Below, piece after piece: positions 42,455 through 51,185 of a DNA stretch of 64,000 nt. The position numbers were made by a program, and so were the translations under genes. The DNA is from Acidimicrobiales bacterium (GTDB taxonomy: Bacteria; Actinomycetota; Acidimicrobiia; Acidimicrobiales; AC-14). Location of the stretch: the NCBI GenBank assembly GCA_025463925.1, contig JAODBK010000100.1, positions 62,001 to 126,000 on the forward strand, in the 5' to 3' direction. Below the pieces are notes generated by a model. That model did not search any database. It was given only the letters and a program-made list of their open reading frames with translations, and was not told the origin of the DNA. The number at the start of each line of letters is the position of its first letter. Within the stretch, counting starts at the first letter, position 1.

Positions 42455-44116
42455 ATGCAGACCTGGGACGTCGTCACGGACTTCATCTCGATCGGAAGTG
42501 GCGGCGGTGGGATGGTCGGGGCCCTCGCGGCACGAGCTCACGGCCTCGATTCAATGGTGCTCGAGAAGCGTGAGGTGATCGGAGGAAGCACCGCCAAGTC
42601 GGGTGGCGTGATGTGGATTCCGAACAATCCATTGATGGGTCCCGCCGGCGTTCACGATTCGTACGAGGACGCCATGGCGTACTTCGACGATGTGGTCGGC
42701 GACGTCGGTCCGGCCTCCTCGTACGAGCGGCGACACGCGTTCGTGACCCACGGACCCCAGATGGTCTCCTTCCTCCAGCAAGAGGGGGTCCGCTTCGTTC
42801 GCTGTGAGGGCTGGTCGGACTACTACCCGGATGCGAAGGGCGGCTGCGTCCGGGGCCGTTCGATAGAAGGACGGCTCTGGAACGGCAAGGTCCTTGGTCC
42901 GTGGCTGGACAAGGTCCAGCACGGCAACATGTGGGACCGCACCCACTTGGCGGCGTACGCCGGCGAGATCGCGACGTTGCAGAACCAGGATCGGAGTTTG
43001 CGGAACCGGCTCATCGCCGCCCGGGCCCGGGCTCGCACCAAGCTGGCCTTGCGTCGGGGGCGGCTTCCCGTGACCACGGGTTGGTCGTTCATCGGCCAAA
43101 TGCTCTTCCGAGCCATCCAGAGGGACATCCCGGCGTGGACGGACAGCCCTCTGCGCGACCTCGTCGTCGAGGGCGATCGGGTCGCAGGTGTCGTGGTGGA
43201 ACGCGAGGGCCGAGATGTTCGCGTCAGGGCCCGCAAGGGTGTGTTGTTTGCCGCGGGAGGGTTCGCTCACAACCTCGAGATGCGCACGAAGTATTTGGAC
43301 CCAATGGCAGTCACCGACTACTCGATGGCGAATCCGGGAGACACGGGCGAGGTCATCGAGCTTGCCATCAGGTGCGGCGCAGCGATCGATCTCATCGACG
43401 AAGCCGTCTGGACGCCTACCAGCGTCGTTGATGGAACCCCGCTGGGCGACTGGAACCGCCAACGCCCCGGAACGATCATCGTGGCCGCAGATGGTCAGCG
43501 GTTCTGCAATGAGGCGAACTCCTATGTGGAGGTCGTCAAGGCGATGCTCGACCGGAACCGTGTCACTCGGGCCGTCCCGTCGTGGTTGATCTTCGACGAC
43601 GGCTTCAGGCGCCGAAACGTGGCACCCGGAATCATCCCGGCACAATCGTCGGCCGGCTCGGCCATGTATCAGGCTGAGAACTTGGACGACCTGGCGGAGC
43701 TGTGCGATATCGATCCGGAGGGGCTGCGAGCCCAAGTGGATCGGTTCAACCAGAACGCGAGAGTGGGCCGCGACCCGGAGTTCGGCAAGGGCGAGAACGC
43801 ATACAACCGCTATCTCGGCGACCCAAAGGTCAAGCCCAACAACTGCCTCGCGCCCATCGAGGCCCCCCCGTTCTACGCCGCACCGCTGTATCCCGGGGAC
43901 GTCGGCACGTGTGGGGGAATCCTGACGGACGAGCACGCGCGAGTGTTGAACACCGCGGGGGAAGTCATGGAGGGGCTCTATGCCACCGGCAATTGCACGG
44001 CCAGCGTCATGGGCCGCAAGTACTTGGGTGCTGGAGCGAGCATTGCGAACAGTTCCGTGTTCGGATACGTGGCCGCGCGGCACGCATCGGGCGCGGGCGA
44101 GCCACAACAGGGCTAA
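42455..44116 (+). CDS. FAD-dependent oxidoreductase (FAD_binding_2; 3-ketosteroid dehydrogenase-like)
   Basis: A 553-aa flavoprotein. The dinucleotide fold starts VTDFISIGSGGGGMVGALAA (GSGGGG at about 14-19), followed by the acidic ribose contact (VLEK) and GGSTAKSGGVMWIPNN, typical of the fumarate-reductase/KstD family. The C-terminal flavin segment is NCTASVMGRKYLGAGASI. It may introduce a 1,2-double bond next to a ketone. The gene lies 14 bases after the Rieske gene and directly abuts the EthD-like gene. Confidence 0.9.
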   Translation: MQTWDVVTDFISIGSGGGGMVGALAARAHGLDSMVLEKREVIGGSTAKSGGVMWIPNNPLMGPAGVHDSYEDAMAYFDDVVGDVGPASSYERRHAFVTHGPQMVSFLQQEGVRFVRCEGWSDYYPDAKGGCVRGRSIEGRLWNGKVLGPWLDKVQHGNMWDRTHLAAYAGEIATLQNQDRSLRNRLIAARARARTKLALRRGRLPVTTGWSFIGQMLFRAIQRDIPAWTDSPLRDLVVEGDRVAGVVVEREGRDVRVRARKGVLFAAGGFAHNLEMRTKYLDPMAVTDYSMANPGDTGEVIELAIRCGAAIDLIDEAVWTPTSVVDGTPLGDWNRQRPGTIIVAADGQRFCNEANSYVEVVKAMLDRNRVTRAVPSWLIFDDGFRRRNVAPGIIPAQSSAGSAMYQAENLDDLAELCDIDPEGLRAQVDRFNQNARVGRDPEFGKGENAYNRYLGDPKVKPNNCLAPIEAPPFYAAPLYPGDVGTCGGILTDEHARVLNTAGEVMEGLYATGNCTASVMGRKYLGAGASIANSSVFGYVAARHASGAGEPQQG

Positions 44117-44878
44117 ATGATCCGTCTGTCGTTCCTGCTCGAGCCGACGCAAGGGATGACGACGGCAACCTTTGCGGACGGATTGCGAGACGCGTCGAAA
44201 GCGTTGGCGACACTCACTGAGAACGTCGGCGAACTCCGAGTCGGCGTACGGCATCCGGAAGACCCCCTTGCTGGAATCGCCGAGGAGACCATCGACCAGC
44301 CGTTCGGGACGGTCGAGGGGGCGATCGAGCTCAGCGTCGGTGACGAGTCGGTGGATCAGCTGTGTGCCCACGCCAGTGAGGTCGCCCGGGTGGTCGATGG
44401 CCTGTTCGATCGTGATCGGTCAGCGCTGGCCGTCGGGAGGGTTCATCCCGTGGTGGCGAAGTCAGAGGGGCAGGTGTTTCTGAGCTTGGCCTTCGCACGA
44501 TTCCCGGGCACGTCAGTCGATGAGTTTCGATCCTGGTGGCTGGATCAGCATTCCGCAGTGGCGGTTCGGCTGTTGGGCCCAGAGCTTCTCGGCTACGAAC
44601 AGGTGCACGTCGATCGACACGCGTCACAGCGGGCGTGCTCGAGTGCGGCGATCGCGTACCGGCCCTTCGACGCCTACGACAGTCTCACGTGGGGATCCGT
44701 ACAGAGCTTCCTTGCCTCCGTGGCAAAACCCGGAGGCAGGGAGGAGATGTACGCGGATGAGATGGGTCACATCGACCATTCGACATACCGCGGCGCGCTG
44801 ATGGGGTTGGTCGGTTCGCCCAGCGCGGTCTCTCGTATCGTTCCGAGTGACGCGGCCGACCGACCGTCAGGTCAATAG
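44117..44878 (+). CDS. EthD-like (dimeric alpha/beta barrel) protein
   Basis: A 253-aa protein whose ATG follows the preceding stop with no gap. The second half resembles EthD domains (LSLAFARFPGTSVDEFRSWW, then DQHSAVAVRLLGPELLGYEQ and a closing EEMYADEMGHID). The first half (MIRLSFLLEPTQGMTT) has the beginning of a similar strand, so it may be a two-domain DABB protein. EthD proteins are small helpers of oxygenase systems whose chemistry is poorly known. Its end overlaps the convergent TetR gene by 12 bases. Confidence 0.75.
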   Translation: MIRLSFLLEPTQGMTTATFADGLRDASKALATLTENVGELRVGVRHPEDPLAGIAEETIDQPFGTVEGAIELSVGDESVDQLCAHASEVARVVDGLFDRDRSALAVGRVHPVVAKSEGQVFLSLAFARFPGTSVDEFRSWWLDQHSAVAVRLLGPELLGYEQVHVDRHASQRACSSAAIAYRPFDAYDSLTWGSVQSFLASVAKPGGREEMYADEMGHIDHSTYRGALMGLVGSPSAVSRIVPSDAADRPSGQ

Positions 44879-45478
44879 CTCCGACGCGGCGGGCTTCTCC
44901 ACCTGATCCCACAGGCGACGAAGAAGGAGCAGCAGTTCTTGGTGTCCCGTCCGGATGCCGACGAGCCGATCGAGAATGATCTTCGATGTGACGGCGTCGA
45001 GGAGCGTGACAATCGCCTGAGGCGGGAACTCCGTAGGGTCGATCCCGAGGCGGGCGAGCATCTCGGCCACCTGACGCTCGTGCAGCTTCCGCACCATGCT
45101 CGACGCCTTGCCGTACTGCTTGGCGATCTTTGGCCGATTTGCCGCGAGGGTCAGGTTCTCCAACCAGATCTTGCCCCAACCACGCTCGAAGTCGGTGGTG
45201 GTCATGGCCTGCATCTCCGTGAACCATCCGTCGAGGAAGAGGCCGTCCTCATCTTCATAGATGCGTGTGGCACGTTCCTTCACGGATTGCGAGACCCGTT
45301 CGAGTACGGCGATCAGCAGTTCTTCGATGGTGCCGAAGTGGTAGTGGATGAGCGCCTGGTTGACGCCGGCCTTGTCGGCAACCTTGCGAGTGGTGATGTC
45401 GGACACGCCCTTCGAGATCAGCAACTCCTCGGCAGCGTCGAGCACTGCCTCACGTGTCGCCTCGCCAGCTGCGGACAT
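44867..45478 (-). CDS. TetR family regulator
   Basis: A 203-aa TetR regulator with its HTH at about residues 25-50 (DITTRKVADKAGVNQALIHYHF). It is divergent from the amidohydrolase at 45706; the 227-base gap holds the TTAGGCAT palindrome. A near copy of that palindrome lies before importer cassette 3 (30565), so this protein may control both. It also stands tail-to-tail with the Rieske operon, whose promoter has another palindrome. Confidence 0.88.
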   Translation of the reverse strand: MSAAGEATREAVLDAAEELLISKGVSDITTRKVADKAGVNQALIHYHFGTIEELLIAVLERVSQSVKERATRIYEDEDGLFLDGWFTEMQAMTTTDFERGWGKIWLENLTLAANRPKIAKQYGKASSMVRKLHERQVAEMLARLGIDPTEFPPQAIVTLLDAVTSKIILDRLVGIRTGHQELLLLLRRLWDQVEKPAASELLT

Positions 45479-45631
45479 TCTCCGGCTCCTGCGGTCTCGA
45501 GCGTTTGCGTCCGCTCAGACTAATCACGCGGGACAGCGGGATGGAGCTGCCTTCGCGTCGAATACCCGAGCCATGGCTCGCGAGCTTGCCGTCTCACGAT
45601 CCGCACACTTGATGGCGACCGATCCGCTGTG

Positions 45632-45647
45632 TTAGGCATATGCCCAA
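45632..45647. promoter_or_regulatory. Palindromic operator before the 45.7 kb amidohydrolase
   Basis: TTAGGCATATGCCCAA differs from TTAGGCATTCGCCTAA (30565-30580) at three positions, two of them in the spacer. It contains an ATG (45640) that opens the amidohydrolase frame, but this is unlikely to be the real start because it lies within the operator. Confidence 0.5.
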
Positions 45648-45705
45648 GTCTTTGGTGGATCATGCCGCGTCGCGATACGAGGCCAGCAACCCGAAGGAGA
45701 GACCG

Positions 45706-46923
45706 GTGACCGAGGAGTATGTCTCGGATGCGTTCGTCTACATGCGCGAGCGGCGCCTCCCTTATCTCGTATTCGACGCCGACAACCACATGTACGAGAA
45801 CCGGGATGCCCTGACGAAGTTCATCCCGGCCGAGTACGACGGAATCGTCAAGTACGTCGACGTGCACAATCGGACGAAGATCGCAATCAAGGACATGATC
45901 AGCGACTTCATTCCCAATCCGACCTTCGCACGGGTGGCGCCCCCTGGGGGTTCGGAGGCTGACCCGCAAAGTCGACGCGCCATTCCATCAGTGGATGCTT
46001 TCTTCGACCCCGAGCCGCGACTCGCGCTGATGAAAGACATGGGTATCGACAAGTCGATCATCTGGCCGACCCTCGCAACGGGTGTCGAAGAACGCTTGGC
46101 TTCCGATCCCGACGCGATCCAGATCGTCCTGCGTGCGTTCAACCGGTGGATGCTCGAGCACTGGACGTACAACTACGCGGACGCCATGTACCCGACTCCG
46201 ATGATCAGCCTGTCGGTGCTCGACGACGCGCTCGCGGAGCTGGAGTTCGTCGTCGCGAATGGCGCCAAGGCGTTCCTGCTCCACACCGCGCCCGTCCCCA
46301 CGTGGAAGGGTCGCATGTCCTTCGCGCTTCCTGTGTTCGATCCGTTCTGGGAGGCCGTCCAGGAGGCGGACATCTTGGTCGGCATGCACCAGACGGACAG
46401 CGGCTACCAGCGGTACACGAATGAGTGGGAAGGCGGCGGCGACAAGGAGTTCCGGCCGTTCGCAGCCGGCATTCCCGGGCTGAACGGGTCACCGGCGTTC
46501 CTCGCGATGGCGTCGGAGAAGTCGGCCATCGTCGATGGCGTCGCGTCGATCATCGGCCACGGCGTGGCGACGCGGTTCCCACGGCTGCGATTCGCGCCGG
46601 TTGAGTGGGGCACCGAGTGGGTGCGCCCGTTCATCCGCCGCATTGCCGAGCTGTTCGAGAAGTCACCGGAGAACTTCCAAGAAGACCCGGTCGAGGTGTT
46701 CAAGCGCAACATCTTCGTCCACGCCTTCCAGGAGCCCGACCCCGCCGGCCTGGCCGAGCTCATCGGCGTCGACAACGTCATGTTCGGGTCGGACTTCCCC
46801 CATCGAGAAGGACTGGCCGATCCGGTCGGCTATTCCGAGGTGGTCGAGAAGCAGATGTCGCCGGCCGACGCGGCCAAGGTCATGGGCGGAAACCTTGCCC
46901 GGATCATGAAGGTGTCAGCCTGA
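45706..46923 (+). CDS. Amidohydrolase family 2 metal-dependent enzyme
   Basis: A 405-aa Amidohydro_2 protein. The GTG at 45706 is preferred because AAGGAG ends 6 bases upstream; the ATG at 45640 would add 22 residues but sits inside an operator palindrome. The N-terminal metal motif is VFDADNHMYEN, a barrel His lies in GMHQTDSG, and the C-terminal motif is MFGSDFPHREG. Large relatives act on aromatic carboxylates or cyclic amides. It lies just upstream of importer cassette 4 and may process that importer's substrate. Confidence 0.9.
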   Translation: MTEEYVSDAFVYMRERRLPYLVFDADNHMYENRDALTKFIPAEYDGIVKYVDVHNRTKIAIKDMISDFIPNPTFARVAPPGGSEADPQSRRAIPSVDAFFDPEPRLALMKDMGIDKSIIWPTLATGVEERLASDPDAIQIVLRAFNRWMLEHWTYNYADAMYPTPMISLSVLDDALAELEFVVANGAKAFLLHTAPVPTWKGRMSFALPVFDPFWEAVQEADILVGMHQTDSGYQRYTNEWEGGGDKEFRPFAAGIPGLNGSPAFLAMASEKSAIVDGVASIIGHGVATRFPRLRFAPVEWGTEWVRPFIRRIAELFEKSPENFQEDPVEVFKRNIFVHAFQEPDPAGLAELIGVDNVMFGSDFPHREGLADPVGYSEVVEKQMSPADAAKVMGGNLARIMKVSA

Positions 46924-46966
46924 GTGAAGTTCGGCTGAAGTTGTTCATGCGTCTGGGGGAATTGCA

Positions 46967-47017
46967 GTGAACGTCATGGTGAAGCAGGTCGGCCTGGCCG
47001 CCCTCGAGGGCCGGTAG
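46967..47017 (+). CDS. Possible 16-aa leader peptide before importer 4
   Basis: GTG at 46967 with GGGGGA 6 bases upstream opens 16 codons (MNVMVKQVGLAALEGR) ending TAG 6 bases before the importer GTG. The importer lacks its own good ribosome site, so reinitiation from this leader is plausible. Similar short leaders precede cassette 3 and the Rieske gene. Confidence 0.35.
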   Translation: MNVMVKQVGLAALEGR

Positions 47018-47023
47018 ATCATC

Positions 47024-49909
47024 GTGGGTCTCGGTATCACGGTCCCGATCGCCCACTTTCAGATCCCGCTCGAGATCGTCGTCCTCGGTGCCATCACCGG
47101 GACCGCCTATTCGCTGTTCGGCATGGGCTTGAGCCTGACGTATCAGTCGGCGCGCGTCGTCAACTTCGCCCAAGGATCGATGGGTGCGGTTCCCGCGCTT
47201 TTCGTCGCGTCGCGCGTCGTCGATCACGGCTGGAGTTATTGGGTTGCCGTGCCGATGGCGCTGATCCTGGCGACGGCCACCGGCGCACTCATGGAGCTCC
47301 TCATCATGCGTCGGCTTGCCAACTCTCCCCGCCTCGTCATCCTCGTCGCGACGATCGCCGTCGCGCAGCTCCTGCTCATTCCCGGCCAGTTCATGGTCCA
47401 TTTGAATCACACGAAGTTGGGCACGACACCGTTTCCCGTGCCGATCCATCACACGTTCAGACTGCTCGGCGCGCACTTGACCGGAGGCGACATCCTCACC
47501 GTGATCGTGGTGCCGCTCCTCACGGTGGCGTTGTCCTTGTTCATGCGACGGACGAATGTCGGCCTGGCGAGTCGAGCCATCGCGGAGAACGCGGAAGCGG
47601 CCGAGGCCGCAGGCGTCCCCATCAGGACGATCTCGCTCGCCGTCTGGTCGATCGCCGGGCTGCTCGCAGGCGTCGCCGCGATACTGCTCGGGCCGACCCA
47701 ACCCGTGCTCGGCGGGTTGTTCGGGGCGGGCGGGACGGGCGCCATCTCGAACAACAGCGATCTCCTCCTGCGTGGCCTCGGCGCGGCGATGATGGGGGGA
47801 CTCGTCTATCTCCCGCAAGTGTTCGCGGCCGGCATCGCCCTCGGAATCGTCGAGGCGCTCTTCCACTGGAACTACCCCACCCACGGGACCGTCGACCTCG
47901 TGATCGTCGTGTTGATCGGCGGGAGTTTGCTCGTGCGTCGGGATCTTCGACAGCTCGCGCGTGGGACTGAAGAATCCAGCTGGTCGCTGTCCGGCTCAGT
48001 GCGCCCACTCGCCGAGCGGTTCCGCCGCATGCCCAACGTCCGTGCCGCCCACGGCGCCGTCGTCGCGGTCGGCCTCGGCGCCGCGGTGCTCATTCCCTAC
48101 CTCGCAGCACCGTCGCAGCGCGTGCTCTATTCGGCCATCACCTTGTTCACGCTCATGTCGCTCTCGCTCGTCATCCTGACCGGCTGGGCGGGCCAGGTCT
48201 CGCTCGGGCAGGCTGCCTTTGTGGGGCTCGGTGCCCTCGTCGGGGGACGTGTGGAGCAACTCGGCTACCCGTTCTTCGGCGCAATGATGTTCGTGGTTGC
48301 CGCCGGGGTGGTGACGGCGGCCGTCGTCGGCCTTCCGGCTCTGCGATTGCGGGGCCTCTTCCTGGCGGTGACAACGCTCGCATTCGCCGTATTGGTGGAT
48401 CGCTACCTCACGCAGGCGCACTGGCTGGTGAACAATGGGGCCAGTTCTACGGGATCAGAGTCGTTGCGACGGCCGGTGGCCCACGGCGTCAACTTCAACA
48501 ACGAACTCACCTACTACTACCTGATGTTGGCGATCACCGTCCTCGCCATGGTCGGGGTTCGGCAACTCGCGCGCTCTGGCGTCGCGCGCCGGCTCATCGC
48601 GGTCCGCGACAACGAGACGATGGCCGCTGCGCTCTCGGTGAGTCCAGCCGGGACGAAGCTCACTGCGTTCATGCTGTCGGGTGCGGTGGCCAGCCTGGCT
48701 GGGTTCTTCTACGGGATGCTGCTGATCAACTTCGGTTCGGTTGGCCTCACCAGTCCACAGCTCTCCTTGAGTCTGATGGCGATGGTGATCGTCGGTGGCG
48801 CGACATCGATTACCGGAGCGATCTTGGGCGCTCTCTACATACGCGGCATCCCGTACTTCGTCACCGCCAACTGGGTACTGCTGCTTACGTCCGGCGGTGG
48901 CCTCTTGCTCGTGATCTTGGCCGTTCCGGGCGGTCTCGCCTCGCTCGCCTTCCGGGTCCGGAACTGGGCGATCCGCCACCTCACTGGCGAAGATCCCACG
49001 TCGCATGACGCGACCGACCAGGCGCGGCAGCCGCTCCGGCTCGAGCCGCGGGCACGTCGAGTCGCAGGCGCGGACGACCCGCCCGACATCGAGGTTTGCG
49101 CTGCCACGGTGTCCTTCGGCGGCTTGCAGGCGCTCGACAACGTCTCGTTGCACGCTGCCCATGGCGAGATCGTCGGCCTGATCGGGCCCAACGGTGCTGG
49201 GAAGACGACGCTCTTCGATGTCCTGAGCGGGCTCGTCGAGCCGGATTCCGGAAGTGTCCTGCTCCAGGGGGAGGACATCACCGGCTTGCCGCCGGAAGAG
49301 CGTGCCATGCTCGGGCTGGCTCGTTCGTTCCAGTTGGCCAGGTTGTTCGATGACCTGACCGTCAGCGATGTCCTCAAGGTTGCCCTCGAGCGGGACGAGC
49401 CGACCGAGTTGGTTCCGTCGTTGCTCGCGCTGCCGCCGGCGCGGGCCGCCGAGCGTCGCAAAGAGCTGCGTGCCCGCGACCTGATGGATCTCCTCGGCCT
49501 CGGCCCGTTCGCCGAACGCAAGGCGCGCGAGCTCTCAACCGGTACGCGGCGGATCGTCGAGCTTGGCTGCACCATCGCCCTCGGGGCTGCCGTCATCCTG
49601 CTGGACGAGCCGACCGGCGGGATCGCACAGCGGGAAGTCGAAGCCTTCTCGCCCGTGCTGTGCCAAATCCGCGACCATCTGGACGCGACCATGATCGTCG
49701 TCGCCCATGACCTTCCCATGATTCTCGGGCTCGCCGATCGGATGTACGTGATGGCATCGGGCGCCGTGATCGCCGAAGGAGCGCCGAATGTGTTGTTGCG
49801 CGACCCGGACGTCATCGCCGCGTACATTGGAACGCGGTCGGGCGTCGGCCTTCCGCCGGTGGGCGAAGCGGGGCGCCGGCCGTCAATCACGACCGCGACA
49901 GGCGGGTGA
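47024..49909 (+). CDS. ABC importer LivH-LivM-LivG fusion
   Basis: A 961-aa chain. LivH covers about 1-290 (LTYQSARVVNFAQGSMGAVP), LivM about 330-650 (VILTGWAGQVSLGQAAFVG) and LivG about 685-945. Walker A GPNGAGKT lies near residue 720, and the signature is LSTGTRRIVELG. An in-frame TAG at 47015 fixes the GTG at 47024 as the start. The interdomain linkers resemble those of the chain at 1-2801 (RGTEESSWSLSGSVRPLA against RGTEESSWSLAGSLRALA), so the two are close paralogues. A small membrane protein, not a binding protein, follows with a GTGA overlap. Confidence 0.94.
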   Translation: MGLGITVPIAHFQIPLEIVVLGAITGTAYSLFGMGLSLTYQSARVVNFAQGSMGAVPALFVASRVVDHGWSYWVAVPMALILATATGALMELLIMRRLANSPRLVILVATIAVAQLLLIPGQFMVHLNHTKLGTTPFPVPIHHTFRLLGAHLTGGDILTVIVVPLLTVALSLFMRRTNVGLASRAIAENAEAAEAAGVPIRTISLAVWSIAGLLAGVAAILLGPTQPVLGGLFGAGGTGAISNNSDLLLRGLGAAMMGGLVYLPQVFAAGIALGIVEALFHWNYPTHGTVDLVIVVLIGGSLLVRRDLRQLARGTEESSWSLSGSVRPLAERFRRMPNVRAAHGAVVAVGLGAAVLIPYLAAPSQRVLYSAITLFTLMSLSLVILTGWAGQVSLGQAAFVGLGALVGGRVEQLGYPFFGAMMFVVAAGVVTAAVVGLPALRLRGLFLAVTTLAFAVLVDRYLTQAHWLVNNGASSTGSESLRRPVAHGVNFNNELTYYYLMLAITVLAMVGVRQLARSGVARRLIAVRDNETMAAALSVSPAGTKLTAFMLSGAVASLAGFFYGMLLINFGSVGLTSPQLSLSLMAMVIVGGATSITGAILGALYIRGIPYFVTANWVLLLTSGGGLLLVILAVPGGLASLAFRVRNWAIRHLTGEDPTSHDATDQARQPLRLEPRARRVAGADDPPDIEVCAATVSFGGLQALDNVSLHAAHGEIVGLIGPNGAGKTTLFDVLSGLVEPDSGSVLLQGEDITGLPPEERAMLGLARSFQLARLFDDLTVSDVLKVALERDEPTELVPSLLALPPARAAERRKELRARDLMDLLGLGPFAERKARELSTGTRRIVELGCTIALGAAVILLDEPTGGIAQREVEAFSPVLCQIRDHLDATMIVVAHDLPMILGLADRMYVMASGAVIAEGAPNVLLRDPDVIAAYIGTRSGVGLPPVGEAGRRPSITTATGG

Positions 49910-50376
49910 TGGTGGATCAACGGCCGCGAGCTGGCGGTACCCGCAGCACCGCGAGGAGCTGGTTCGAAGACCCTCACCTCAGCCTCCGCGGGCTCACGCC
50001 GGGGCAGCGATACACGGCCGTCCTCGTGGCGGTGCTTACGATCCTCGTGCTGAAAATCGGGCTGCCCCACGCCGCCTCGTCGCAGGCCGTCTCTCAGACC
50101 ACTGTGAAGACGGCACGTTCGGCTGCTGACGTCGCGGCGACGTCGACGACGGTGGTCCATCCCGACGTCGCGACATCGCCGACTGACCCCGGCCTCGTCG
50201 TGGTCACGCCGCCGCTCGGCGATCCGTCGGTGATGGCGCCAGTCCCATCTCTCGACACGACGACCTCGATCGCCGGTCCGGCGACCACCGCGCCCACGAC
50301 TACGACGACACCGTCTTCCTGCTCGACGTCCGGCCTCCCGTCCCCAGTGTCCTCAGTCCTGTGCCGGTTTCCGTGA
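49906..50376 (+). CDS. Small single-pass membrane protein with Thr/Pro-rich tail
   Basis: A 156-aa protein whose GTG overlaps the transporter stop (GTGA). A transmembrane helix lies at about 38-56 (AVLVAVLTILVLKIGLPHAA). The outer part is low-complexity, rich in Thr, Ser, Pro and Val, with a run of Thr near the C-terminus and two Cys (SSCSTSGL, SVLCRFP). It occupies the operon slot held by the beta-propeller in cassette 2 and resembles the anchor-plus-linker of that protein or of the binding proteins without the folded domain. It may be an accessory anchor or a shortened relic. Confidence 0.65.
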   Translation: MMVDQRPRAGGTRSTARSWFEDPHLSLRGLTPGQRYTAVLVAVLTILVLKIGLPHAASSQAVSQTTVKTARSAADVAATSTTVVHPDVATSPTDPGLVVVTPPLGDPSVMAPVPSLDTTTSIAGPATTAPTTTTTPSSCSTSGLPSPVSSVLCRFP

Positions 50377-50390
50377 CTGGGGGAGACGTC

Positions 50391-51185
50391 ATGAGTGACC
50401 AGGGCGCGGGCGACTTCCTTGTCGTCGAAGATGTCGAAGGCGGCTATGGCGATCTCCAAGTGTTGTTCGGCGCGTCCTTGCGAGTGGGGCGCGGGGAGCC
50501 GGTCGCGATGCTTGGCACGAACGGTGCCGGGAAGTCCACGCTCCTTCGCATGATCTGCGGCTTGATGAAGCCGACCGCCGGCAGAATCTGGTTCAAGGGC
50601 GAGGATGTCACCGGCATGCGACCGGCGCGTCTTGTCGACATGGGCTTGATCTACATCGCGGGCGGTCGCGCCATCTTCCCGTCGCTCACCGTGCGCGAAA
50701 ACCTCAAGATGAGCGCGTTTCCCGCGCGTCACCGCAGAGATGAAGTGGCCGCGAGGATGGACGAGGCATTCGAACTCTTTCCGCGCTTGCGCGAGCGCGA
50801 AGGTCAGCCGGCGGGGACCCTGTCAGGTGGCGAGCAACAGATGGTGGCAATCGGCCGTGCGCTGGTATCGAAGCCCGAGCTCCTCATGATCGACGAGCTC
50901 AGCCTCGGCTTGGCGCCGATCATGCTCGACGTCATCCAAGACATGATCGCGAGGCTGGTCGAGCGTCGGATAACACTCCTGATCGTCGAGCAGTCACTCA
51001 ACACCGCGGCCACGATCGCGCAGCGGGCCTACTTCATGGAGAAGGGCGCTATCCGGTTCGATGGCCGCATCGACGAACTGATCTCGCGTGGCGACCTCGC
51101 CCGCGCCGTATTCCTCGGTGCCGATCCCAACGGCAACGGTTCGGGCGCTCGTCACTCGAAGGCGGGCAACCCTCGCAGCACCTGA
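50391..51185 (+). CDS. LivF-type ABC importer ATPase
   Basis: A 264-aa LivF ATPase. Walker A is GTNGAGKS, the LivF mark GLIYIAGGRAIFPSLTV, the signature LSGGEQQM, and Walker B LLMIDEL. The ATG at 50391 was chosen for GGGGGAG 6 bases upstream; a start at 50361 is possible. It completes importer 4 with the LivHMG chain. Its 3' end overlaps the convergent acyl-CoA dehydrogenase gene by 34 bases. No binding-protein gene is next to it. Confidence 0.92.
   Translation: MSDQGAGDFLVVEDVEGGYGDLQVLFGASLRVGRGEPVAMLGTNGAGKSTLLRMICGLMKPTAGRIWFKGEDVTGMRPARLVDMGLIYIAGGRAIFPSLTVRENLKMSAFPARHRRDEVAARMDEAFELFPRLREREGQPAGTLSGGEQQMVAIGRALVSKPELLMIDELSLGLAPIMLDVIQDMIARLVERRITLLIVEQSLNTAATIAQRAYFMEKGAIRFDGRIDELISRGDLARAVFLGADPNGNGSGARHSKAGNPRST

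Noticed and set aside
42551-44371. 606-codon open frame on the minus strand
   Set aside because: Opposite the FAD oxidoreductase and EthD-like genes, which have clear motifs; the antisense frame has none.
45640-45705. Earlier ATG start of the amidohydrolase
   Set aside because: The ATG lies inside an operator-like palindrome and has no ribosome site, while the GTG at 45706 follows AAGGAG.
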